Of a stretch of DNA of 5,142 nucleotides, positions 1 through 5,142 are shown piece by piece. The notes beneath the pieces were generated by a model, which was given only the letters and a program-made list of their open reading frames with translations, ran no database searches and was not told the origin of the DNA. This stretch comes from 62-47 sp039808365. GTDB taxonomy: Bacteria; Pseudomonadota; Alphaproteobacteria; Rhizobiales; Xanthobacteraceae. Both the position numbers and the translations under genes were made by a program. How positions within the stretch are numbered: the stretch's first letter is position 1; each line of letters begins with the position of its first letter. Where the stretch lies: positions 1-5,142 of the forward strand of contig JBDHSX010000222.1 in the NCBI GenBank assembly GCA_039808365.1. Direction: 5' to 3'.

Positions 1-2046
1 TCGGCCGAGCAGCGGATTGCGCTGGTCATCGGAAACAGCGACTACCGCAATGTCGGCAAGCTCCCCAATCCCGTCAATGATGCGGCCGACATCGCCGAGT
101 CCCTCAAACGGCTCGAATTCAACGTCACCCACCTCAGCAACGTCGATTACGACGGTTTCCGGCGTGCCTTGATCGATTTCGGCAACGCCGCAAAGACGGC
201 CGACAAGGCCGTGATCTTCTACGCCGGCCACGGCGTCGAAATTGATGGCAAGAACTGGCTCATTCCAGTCGATGCGGCGATCAAATCCGCCGTCGACGTC
301 TATGCCGAAGCCATCAACCTCGAAACGCTGATCGACATTTCGATCTATCCGAAAATCCTCGGCCTCGTGGTCCTCGATGCCTGCCGAAACGATCCATTCA
401 CTGCCGCGAGCGCGTCGAACGGACGCGCGCTGGCGGCCAATGGCGCCAGCGCATCCACCAGGAAACGCGCGAAAGCTCCCCCCGCCGCGATCCAGGTCGC
501 AGCCGGCGGCCTCGCGCCGGTTGAGGTGAACGATAACGTGCTGGTGGCGTTTGCCGCGGCCGCGGGCACGACCGCCAGCGACGGCGCGGGCCGCAACAGC
601 CCCTATTCCGGAGCGTTGCTGCGCTATGTCGAAAAGCCCAGCCTTGAGATCAACTACTTGTTCCGAAACGTGCATGACGACGTTCTGAACGAAACCAAGA
701 CCCAGAGTCCCACCGTCTACGGCACCCTGTCCCGTGAGGAGATCTACCTCAACGGCGTCGCCAACGTCGCCGCCGGCGAGGTCACCGGCGATGCCGAAAA
801 AGTGGCGTGGACGTTCGTGCGCACGACAAGCGACATCGCCACCTTGCGCCGCTTCACGGAGCAGTTTCCCACGAGTTCGCATCTGTCAGAAGCGCGGGAG
901 CGGATCGCGGGGCTTGAAAGTGCTGAAAAGCTGGCGTGGTCCATCGTCGAGAAAGACAAGTCCGCTCCCGCGTATCGCGCCTTCCTCGACCTTTATCCGA
1001 ACGGCGAACATGCTGAAGGCGCGCGCGCGACGCTGGCCTCGCTACAAACGGCATCGGGCCCGACGAAGCGCGCCTCGGTTGCGCCCAACCTGCCGAAACC
1101 GCCGACTTCAACCTATCAGCTCGCATCCGCCGCGCCCGAGGCAACCGCCGAAAATTCGGGCTCGATCGACAAAGCCTGGGATGTCCTCAAGGAATCCCGT
1201 GACAAGACCCTCGTCGGGAAATTCGCGGAAAAGTATCCGAGCCTGCGCCAGCATCGCCTTCCCGCGGGCAGCGATCTGGCGTTGCGGCCAGTCAACCAAT
1301 CCGATTGGATGATGCGAACGGCGCAGGACGCCGATGTGAATAACTGCTTCAGCGGCAATTCCGCGGCATGCGCCAAGGCCGCGAGCCGCTATCCGCAATA
1401 CGCCCAACTGCAATTCCAGCTCTGCCGGACCTCGGGACAGCCCGGCTGCATGGAGAAGGCCGTCAGGGACGCTCGCCGGAAAGGCTACCTGGTTTCCGCC
1501 TATACCCGCTCGCATATCGAGATGGAACGCAACCGCGAATATCGCCGGACGATCGAGCGCGTGAACCAGCGGGTCGGCACGATCGTCAGCAACAATGTGA
1601 GCAATGCCGTCGGCAACGCGGTCAGCAATTCCGTCAGCAACGCGGTGTCGGCGGCGACCTCGCGGGCGGCCGCCGCCGCCGCGTCCCGCGCGGCCTCGAC
1701 AGCGGCGGCGCGGGCCGCGCGCAACGCCGCCTCGTCGGCGGCGTCGGAGGCCGCGGCGCGCGCCGCCTCCAATGCCGCGAGCAATATCCGGGTTCCGTCC
1801 GACAGTCGGCTGAAGTCCGATATCGTCCCGCTCACGCGCACCCGCGATGGCTTTCAGCTTTACCGCTACCGCTACATCGGTGACGATACGTTCTACGTCG
1901 GTGTCATGGCTCAGGATATCGTGCGTCAGGTGCCGGCCGCCGTCTCGGTCTCGGACGATGGCTATTTGCAGGTCAACTACGGCTTGCTGGGGATCGCGTT
2001 CCTCACCTACAGTGACTGGGTGAGATCACACGCGATTCCGAACTGA
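1..2046 (+). CDS. Caspase-family (C14-type) protease with C-terminal S74-like self-cleaving chaperone domain, 5' partial
   Basis: The frame is open from base 1 to TGA at 2044-2046, giving 681 residues without the true start; residues are numbered here from the window's first codon. The TTG at 169 is internal, because the caspase fold already begins with RIALVIGN at residues 5-12. Aligned with the downstream paralogue, about 25 residues are missing, probably including a signal peptide. The caspase-like domain spans about 5-251, with catalytic His77 in YAGHG and Cys128 in LDACRND, followed by GRNSPYSGALL and a QSPTVYG motif. Next come two AEKxAW helical repeats (264-350), a Pro/Ala/Ser linker, a four-Cys segment (about 449-483), a tetrapeptide-repeat tract (530-596) and an S74-like domain (600-681). 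Family knowledge predicts a Cys endopeptidase, probably cutting after Arg or Lys as metacaspases and orthocaspases do. Periplasmic or surface location is inferred. Its partner gene starts 2 nt downstream. Family assignment is firm; substrate and biological role are unknown. Confidence 0.9.
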   Translation, partial: SAEQRIALVIGNSDYRNVGKLPNPVNDAADIAESLKRLEFNVTHLSNVDYDGFRRALIDFGNAAKTADKAVIFYAGHGVEIDGKNWLIPVDAAIKSAVDVYAEAINLETLIDISIYPKILGLVVLDACRNDPFTAASASNGRALAANGASASTRKRAKAPPAAIQVAAGGLAPVEVNDNVLVAFAAAAGTTASDGAGRNSPYSGALLRYVEKPSLEINYLFRNVHDDVLNETKTQSPTVYGTLSREEIYLNGVANVAAGEVTGDAEKVAWTFVRTTSDIATLRRFTEQFPTSSHLSEARERIAGLESAEKLAWSIVEKDKSAPAYRAFLDLYPNGEHAEGARATLASLQTASGPTKRASVAPNLPKPPTSTYQLASAAPEATAENSGSIDKAWDVLKESRDKTLVGKFAEKYPSLRQHRLPAGSDLALRPVNQSDWMMRTAQDADVNNCFSGNSAACAKAASRYPQYAQLQFQLCRTSGQPGCMEKAVRDARRKGYLVSAYTRSHIEMERNREYRRTIERVNQRVGTIVSNNVSNAVGNAVSNSVSNAVSAATSRAAAAAASRAASTAAARAARNAASSAASEAAARAASNAASNIRVPSDSRLKSDIVPLTRTRDGFQLYRYRYIGDDTFYVGVMAQDIVRQVPAAVSVSDDGYLQVNYGLLGIAFLTYSDWVRSHAIPN
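790..1050 (+). repeat. Two diverged 43-residue AEKxAW helical repeats inside the caspase gene
   Basis: Residues 264-306 and 308-350 share the pattern AEK-x-AW, then a Leu/Tyr-Arg-x-Phe core, F/Y-P, and a final EAR or GAR helix ending in a small-residue/Leu pair. The two Trp residues lie 43 positions apart. A weaker third copy starts near residue 389 (DKAWDVL, later EKYP), after a low-complexity linker. The pattern resembles the TPR-like helical hairpins that often follow caspase domains in Rhizobiales, so a role in protein-protein contact is likely but inferred. Confidence 0.6.
1588..1788 (+). repeat. Tetrapeptide (12-bp period) Ser/Asn/Ala-rich repeat tract
   Basis: About 16 consecutive four-residue units cover residues 530-596. 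They begin as SNNV, SNAV, GNAV, SNSV, SNAV and pass into Ala-rich units such as SRAA, STAA, ARAA, SEAA and SNAA. Position 4 is always Val, Thr or Ala, and position 3 is nearly always Ala. Codons within the units differ (gcc, gcg, agc, tcg, tcc), so the protein pattern is older or better conserved than the DNA repeat. The tract sits directly before the S74-like domain, where phage tail proteins carry their trimeric stem. A stalk or oligomerising rod is the likely role; helix or beta form cannot be decided by eye. Confidence 0.75.
1798..2043 (+). other. Domain: peptidase S74-like intramolecular chaperone / self-cleavage module
   Basis: Residues 600-681 begin with SDSRLK, matching the S-D-x-R-L-K signature of peptidase S74. 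In endosialidase tail spikes the first Ser and the Lys five positions later form the self-cleaving dyad; here they are Ser600 and Lys605. Further family-like features follow: Y-R-Y-R-Y near 621-625, GVMAQD at 634-639, a VPAAV segment, and DDGYLQVNYG at 652-661. If the domain works as in phage, the chain would trimerise and break between Pro599 and Ser600, releasing an 82-residue C-terminal piece. The domain is close to the minimal S74 core and shorter than the full phage chaperones. The assignment is by motif recognition only. Confidence 0.75.
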
Positions 2047-2048
2047 GA

Positions 2049-3584
2049 ATGCGGCTTTCACCATCAGCGATCATATTCGCGTTTGTAGCGGCTGTTCTTC
2101 TGCTCTCCGGCCACGCGGCCGGAGCGAAAGGACGCCGCGTCGCGTTGGTCGTTGGGAACGCGGACTATACAAACGCGCCTCGTCTCGCGACATCCGTCAA
2201 TGATGCCGAGGATATTGCTGGCGTCCTCAGCGGTCTCGGCTTCGAGATCGTGCTTCGCCGGAATACGACCGTGGCCGCCCTGCATGCCGCGATCGAGGAA
2301 TTCTCACGGAAGGCCGCCGATGCCGATATCGCGATCGTCTACTACGCCGGCTATAACCTGAACGTCGGCGTCAGCGGTTATCTGGTTCCCGTCGACGCCG
2401 GGCTTGCGACCCCGTCCGACCTTCGCACCCAGACCGTCTCGTTGCCGGAAGTGATGTCCAGCGCCGGCAAGGCGCATTCGCTGGGGCTGGTGATTCTCGA
2501 TGCGTTGCACGGAAATCCGTTTCCCGTGCAGGCCGAGCGGTCGAATGTCGATCCCGGCGCCGAGGCGGCTTCCTCGCGGTCCGGCGGCGCGCGCAACGTG
2601 CTTTTGTTGTTCGCCGCCGAGCCGAGCAAGACCTCGGAACAGGGCAGCGGGCGCAACAGCCCGCTGGCTGCGGCGTTGCTGGAGAATTTCCCCAAACCCG
2701 GCCTTGAGATCAATTTCCTGCTTCGCAATGTGCGCGATCATGTGCGGAATGCGACACAGTCCAGACAAACGCCCTACATGTATGGCCAGCTTTCCAAGCA
2801 GAGGATTTTCCTCACTTCGCCCGAGGACGGCGTCGCCGCACCTTCGCAGGCCGATGCGGCGAAGGTGCAGCCGTGCGACGAACTCGCGGCGGCGCCGGAT
2901 GACGCCGGCAAACATCCAAAGGTCGCGGGAGTCGCGCTTGAGAAAATCATGGCCGCCGATGCCGTCGCCGCCTGTTCGGACGCCGTCAAACGGTTTCCCG
3001 CAACCGACCGATTTTACTATCAGCTTGGACGGGCGTTCTTTGCCGCGCGGGATTATGACGCCGCCCTGACCAACTACAAGAAGGCTTTCGAGCTGGGCAG
3101 CATCCGCGCGCTCTTTACCCTCGGCGCGATATACGATCACGGCGACGGCATCGACCGCGATCCGGGGCGCGCGCGCGTCTACTATGAGATCGCGGCTCAG
3201 AAGAATTTCGCCCCGGCGATCGCGAGCCTGGGGGTGTTGTACGAGCGTGGCGCCGGCGTGACGCAGGATTCCGCCAAAGCCTATGAATTCTATCGTCACG
3301 CAGCGGACCTTGGGGATGCCCGCGCGATCAACAAGATGGGTGAACTGATCGAGAAAGGGAACGGGGTTGCGCAGAATGCCAGGAGCGCTCGCGCGCTGTA
3401 CGAAAAGAGCGCCGGAATGGGGCATCCGGAAGCCATGGTGAATCTGGCCCGTTGCTTCGCGAATGGCATCGGTGGCCGCAAGGATATTCCCGAAGCAAGA
3501 AGGCTGCTTGACCGCGCCGCCAGGGCCGGAAGCGCGCAGGCCCGCAACATCCTCGCCGCGACAAGCCGACGCGAGCGGAAGTAA
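2049..3584 (+). CDS. Secreted caspase-fold pseudoenzyme with C-terminal Sel1 repeats
   Basis: The product has 511 residues. The ATG at 2049 is preferred because it is followed by a clear signal peptide: Arg2, a hydrophobic core at about 7-20, and an Ala-x-Ala-type cleavage region near GHAAGA (21-26). Periplasmic or secreted location follows. A caspase-like domain covers about 30-256, starting RVALVVGN. It aligns without gaps to the upstream protein from Arg30 to residue 153, but the catalytic positions are Tyr102 (YAGY) and Leu153 (LDALHGNPF) instead of His and Cys, so no C14-type proteolysis is expected. GRNSP, the LEINFLLRNV segment and a TPYMYG motif are retained. A helical segment with Cys276 and Cys309 follows, then a TPR-like unit (about 322-350) and four Sel1 repeats (351-495). 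There is no strong Shine-Dalgarno before the ATG. The start is 2 nt after the previous stop, suggesting translational coupling. The frame is intact, so this is a pseudoenzyme and not a pseudogene. Its role as scaffold or regulator is inferred. Confidence 0.9.
   Translation: MRLSPSAIIFAFVAAVLLLSGHAAGAKGRRVALVVGNADYTNAPRLATSVNDAEDIAGVLSGLGFEIVLRRNTTVAALHAAIEEFSRKAADADIAIVYYAGYNLNVGVSGYLVPVDAGLATPSDLRTQTVSLPEVMSSAGKAHSLGLVILDALHGNPFPVQAERSNVDPGAEAASSRSGGARNVLLLFAAEPSKTSEQGSGRNSPLAAALLENFPKPGLEINFLLRNVRDHVRNATQSRQTPYMYGQLSKQRIFLTSPEDGVAAPSQADAAKVQPCDELAAAPDDAGKHPKVAGVALEKIMAADAVAACSDAVKRFPATDRFYYQLGRAFFAARDYDAALTNYKKAFELGSIRALFTLGAIYDHGDGIDRDPGRARVYYEIAAQKNFAPAIASLGVLYERGAGVTQDSAKAYEFYRHAADLGDARAINKMGELIEKGNGVAQNARSARALYEKSAGMGHPEAMVNLARCFANGIGGRKDIPEARRLLDRAARAGSAQARNILAATSRRERK
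3099..3533 (+). repeat. Four Sel1-like repeats, exact 36-residue period
   Basis: Residues 351-495 of the pseudocaspase hold four units with the Sel1 pattern A-x-x-x-L-G-x-x-Y-x-x-G-x-G-V, ending in A-x-x-x-Y-x-x-A-A. Anchor positions are Leu358 (LGAIYDHG), Leu394 (LGVLYERG), Met430 (MGELIEKG) and Leu466 (LARCFANG), each exactly 36 residues apart. Sel1 repeats form alpha-solenoids that bind other proteins, so this is the likely partner-binding surface. The last unit is diverged (NGIGG). Confidence 0.9.
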
Positions 3585-3648
3585 CGTTGCATGGCTCTTG
3601 GCCGCAGCTGCCGTGCCCGTAACGAGCGGGACATCCGGCGCCGGCGTC
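3585..3648. other. Convergent intergenic gap with short GC palindromes
   Basis: These 64 nt separate the stop codons of two convergent genes. They contain an 8-nt palindrome GCAGCTGC (3604-3611), a small hairpin made of CCCGT and GCGGG around 3616-3630, and a 10-nt palindrome CCGGCGCCGG (3635-3644). None is followed by a T-run on either strand, so a standard rho-independent terminator is not supported. Termination may be Rho-dependent or rely on these GC hairpins. Confidence 0.35.
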
Positions 3649-4872
3649 TCAGCGTTCGTCGGCGATCACTTTGCCGTCGTTGGGCAATGATCCAGCCGCC
3701 ACCAGTTCGACCTTGCCGCCGAGCTTGGTGATCGCGCGTAGCGTCGCGCCGACCGCTTCCGCCAGCGCCGCCGAGGCCGCGGTCGTCTCGGCTTTCAGGG
3801 TCATGGCGTCGGCTTCGCCCGCGCGCGTCACCACCAGCCGCAGCCGCCCCAGTTCCGGGTGGCGCTTGCCGATGTCGGCGACCTGTTCCGGGCGCACGAA
3901 CATGCCCTTGATCTTGGTGGTCTGATCGGCGCGGCCCATCCAGCCCTTGATGCGGATATTGGTGCGGCCGCACGAACTGCTGCCGGGCAGGGCGGCGGTG
4001 AGGTCACCGATGGCGAGGCGGATCCACGGATGATGCGAATTGAGCGACGTCACCACGATCTCGCCGACGTCGCCCTGCGCGACCGGCTCGCCGGTGCCGG
4101 GGCGCACGATTTCGAGGATCAGGTTTTCGTTCACCACCATGCCCTCGCGCGCCGGCGTCTCGAAGGCGATCATGCCGAGGTCGGCGGTGCCGAATGATTC
4201 ATAGGCGTCGATGCCGCGCGACTTGATCTCGGCCCGCAGCGACGGCGGGAAGGCCGCGGCCGACACCAGCGCGCGCTTGATCGAGGAAACGTCGCGGCCG
4301 GTCTTTTCGGCGTTGTCGAGCAGGATTTTCAGAAAATCCGGGGTGCCGGCATAGGCGACCGGCCGGTAGGCTTCGATCAGCTCGAACTGCTGCTCGGTGT
4401 TGCCGGGGCCGGCAGGGATCACCGCGCAGCCCAGCGCCCGCGCCGCGGAGTCGAAGATGAAGCCGCCCGGCGTCAGGTGATAGCTGAAGGTGTTGAGCAC
4501 CACGTCGCCGGGCCGCAGCCCGGCGGCGAAAATGCCGCGCGCGCTGCCCCAGGAATCGACCTCGGCCGATTGCGGCTCGAAGATCGGTCCGGGCGAGGTG
4601 AACAGCCGCCCGAACGACCCAAGCGGGGTGGTCACGAAGCCGCCGAACGGCGGCGCGGCCTTGTGCCGCGCCGGCAGTTCGGATTTCCGCAGCACCGGCA
4701 AACCAGCCAACGCCGCGCGATCGGTGATGCGCGCCGGATCGACGCCCTTGAGGTGTTCGGCATAGGCCGGCGCCTTCATCGCCGCGCGCAGCACGTCGGG
4801 CAGCCGCGCGAACAGGTCAGCCTCGCGCTCGCCGGGCGCGCGGGTTTCAAGGGTGTCGTAATGGTCGGTCAT
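3649..4872 (-). CDS. PaaK-like (phenylacetate-CoA ligase family) adenylate-forming enzyme
   Basis: The product has 407 residues, a little shorter than the roughly 430 typical of PaaK. The family joins an organic acid to CoA through an acyl-AMP intermediate in the cytoplasm. Supporting motifs are YESFGTADLGMIAFE (224-238, the adenylate-binding segment), PWIRLAIGDL (282-291, matching the family's RY-x-x-x-DL motif with its Asp), CGRTNIRIKGWMGRADQ (301-317, matching the CGR...GR-D hinge), KGMFVRPEQV (322-331), and a C-terminal DGK with Lys401 as candidate catalytic lysine. The Ser/Thr/Gly-rich ATP loop (SSGTTG type) is replaced by FTSPGPIFEP (91-100), which departs from the consensus. The ATG start is supported by AGGA 7 nt upstream. 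The gene follows a LivF-type ATPase gene on the same strand, so it may activate the acid imported by that transporter. The substrate is unknown and the name phenylacetate-CoA ligase should not be taken literally. Confidence 0.85.
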   Translation of the reverse strand: MTDHYDTLETRAPGEREADLFARLPDVLRAAMKAPAYAEHLKGVDPARITDRAALAGLPVLRKSELPARHKAAPPFGGFVTTPLGSFGRLFTSPGPIFEPQSAEVDSWGSARGIFAAGLRPGDVVLNTFSYHLTPGGFIFDSAARALGCAVIPAGPGNTEQQFELIEAYRPVAYAGTPDFLKILLDNAEKTGRDVSSIKRALVSAAAFPPSLRAEIKSRGIDAYESFGTADLGMIAFETPAREGMVVNENLILEIVRPGTGEPVAQGDVGEIVVTSLNSHHPWIRLAIGDLTAALPGSSSCGRTNIRIKGWMGRADQTTKIKGMFVRPEQVADIGKRHPELGRLRLVVTRAGEADAMTLKAETTAASAALAEAVGATLRAITKLGGKVELVAAGSLPNDGKVIADER

Positions 4873-4879
4873 GGGATGA

Positions 4880-4883
4880 TCCT
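4880..4883 (-). promoter_or_regulatory. Ribosome binding site of the PaaK-like ligase gene
   Basis: On the minus strand the bases before the ATG read CAGGATCATCCC. AGGA lies 7 nt from the start codon, a normal Shine-Dalgarno spacing, and supports the ATG at 4870-4872 as the true start. Confidence 0.65.
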
Positions 4884-4910
4884 GTCGTTGATACGGCGCT
4901 TGTTGCCGCG

Positions 4911-4933
4911 CCCTCTCCCACGAGGGGAAAGGG
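4911..4933. repeat. Short inverted repeat between ABC ATPase and ligase genes
   Basis: CCCTCTCCC (4911-4919) and GGGAAAGGG (4925-4933) form a nine-position stem with one mismatch around a 5-nt loop. From memory, arms of the CCCTCTCCC/GGGAGAGGG type recur often as intergenic palindromes in Bradyrhizobium-group and other proteobacterial genomes, so a REP-like element is likely. In the minus-strand transcript it lies after the ATPase stop and before the ligase RBS. It has no T-run and could instead stabilise mRNA ends or attenuate read-through. Confidence 0.5.
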
Positions 4934-4950
4934 AAGAATCGCTTCGCATC

Positions 4951-5142
4951 TCACAGCCACCGCTTGCGGCGCTTGAAGCTTTTGAGGTTCTTGAAACTCT
5001 TGCGCTGATGATCGCCGCCGCCGAGATAGAACTCCTTGACGTCCTCATTGTCGCGCAACTCGTCGGCGGTGCCGTCGAGCACCACCTTGCCCTGCTCCAT
5101 GATGTAGCCGTGGCTCGCCACCGACAGCGCGGCGCGCGCGTT
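4951..5142 (-). CDS. LivF-type ABC transporter ATP-binding protein, C-terminal end only
   Basis: The minus-strand frame entering at 5142 encodes 63 residues and stops with TGA (4951-4953); the rest lies outside the window. The segment NARAALSVASHGYIMEQGKV followed by VLDGTADELRDNEDVKEFYLGG is the characteristic end of LivF-like ATPases, from just after the H-loop region to the last helix. LivF pairs with LivG to power uptake through the branched-chain amino acid (HAAT) ABC transporters, a family that also imports aromatic and other organic acids. The Walker motifs are not in the window. The tail after YLGGG is an unusual basic extension ending KRRKRWL, which ordinary LivF lacks. The ligase gene follows after 77 nt, probably in the same operon. 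The tail and neighbour suggest an organic-acid transporter subgroup, which is inference. Confidence 0.85.
   Translation of the reverse strand, partial: NARAALSVASHGYIMEQGKVVLDGTADELRDNEDVKEFYLGGGDHQRKSFKNLKSFKRRKRWL

Noticed and set aside
169..171. TTG as start of the first gene
   Set aside because: The same frame is open to base 1 and encodes the first strand and helix of the caspase fold (RIALVIGN, PVNDAADIA) before this codon, so the true start is upstream of the window.
734..1312. Plus-strand open frame of 192 codons inside the first caspase gene
   Set aside because: It is a +1-type shadow of the helical-repeat region. The product is Arg/Pro/Ser-rich, and the main frame is continuous with recognisable domains.
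1588..1788. CRISPR-like or DNA-level tandem array because of regular 12-bp spacing
   Set aside because: The units are codon-diverged, in frame and without spacers. The regularity is in the encoded tetrapeptides.
1798..2043. Prophage remnant suggested by the S74-like domain
   Set aside because: The domain is in frame at the end of a caspase gene, and no other phage gene is visible. The flanking genes are chromosomal metabolism and transport types, so domain capture is more likely than a prophage.
2304..3425. Long antisense open frame of 373 codons on the minus strand
   Set aside because: It lies fully inside the pseudocaspase gene, whose signal peptide, caspase fold and 36-residue Sel1 period are clear. 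The antisense product has no recognisable domain and is rich in Arg/Gly, as expected of a GC-rich shadow frame.
3600..3645. Intrinsic terminator between the convergent genes
   Set aside because: Only short GC palindromes are present, and no T-run follows them on either strand.
3296..3973. Minus-strand open frame of 225 codons spanning the convergent gene ends
   Set aside because: It overlaps two well-supported genes in wrong frames, and its product is Arg/Gly/Ala low-complexity with no motif.

Overview
The window is GC-rich DNA with dense coding on both strands. The gene families suggest an alphaproteobacterium of the Bradyrhizobium/Rhodopseudomonas group: secreted caspase-like proteins with Sel1 repeats, and a branched-chain-amino-acid-type ABC ATPase next to a PaaK-like ligase. 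This placement is inferred from family content and composition; no rRNA or other marker gene is present.

Left half (1-3584, + strand): two adjacent genes encode paralogous caspase-fold (peptidase C14-type) proteins, separated by 2 nt and probably co-transcribed. The first lacks its 5' end. It keeps the His/Cys catalytic dyad, followed by AEKxAW-type helical repeats, a tract of four-residue repeats rich in Ala/Ser/Asn, and a C-terminal domain that looks like the peptidase S74 intramolecular chaperone (self-cleaving, trimerising) of phage tail spikes. The second is intact and begins with a signal peptide. It has the same fold, but Tyr replaces the catalytic His and Leu replaces the catalytic Cys, and it ends in four Sel1 repeats. 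The pair therefore looks like one active protease and one catalytically dead partner. Both probably act outside the cytoplasm, where the dead copy could be a scaffold, decoy or regulator.

Right half (3649-5142, - strand, convergent with the first pair): a PaaK-like adenylate-forming ligase gene lies downstream of the 3' end of a LivF-type ABC transporter ATPase gene. The 77-nt gap between them holds a short inverted repeat and the ligase's ribosome binding site. This looks like part of an uptake-and-CoA-activation cluster for an organic (possibly aromatic) acid; the substrate cannot be read from the sequence. A 64-nt gap separates the two convergent units, and it shows no convincing intrinsic terminator.

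The most notable content is the caspase/pseudocaspase pair and the joining of a caspase domain to an S74-type self-cleaving domain.
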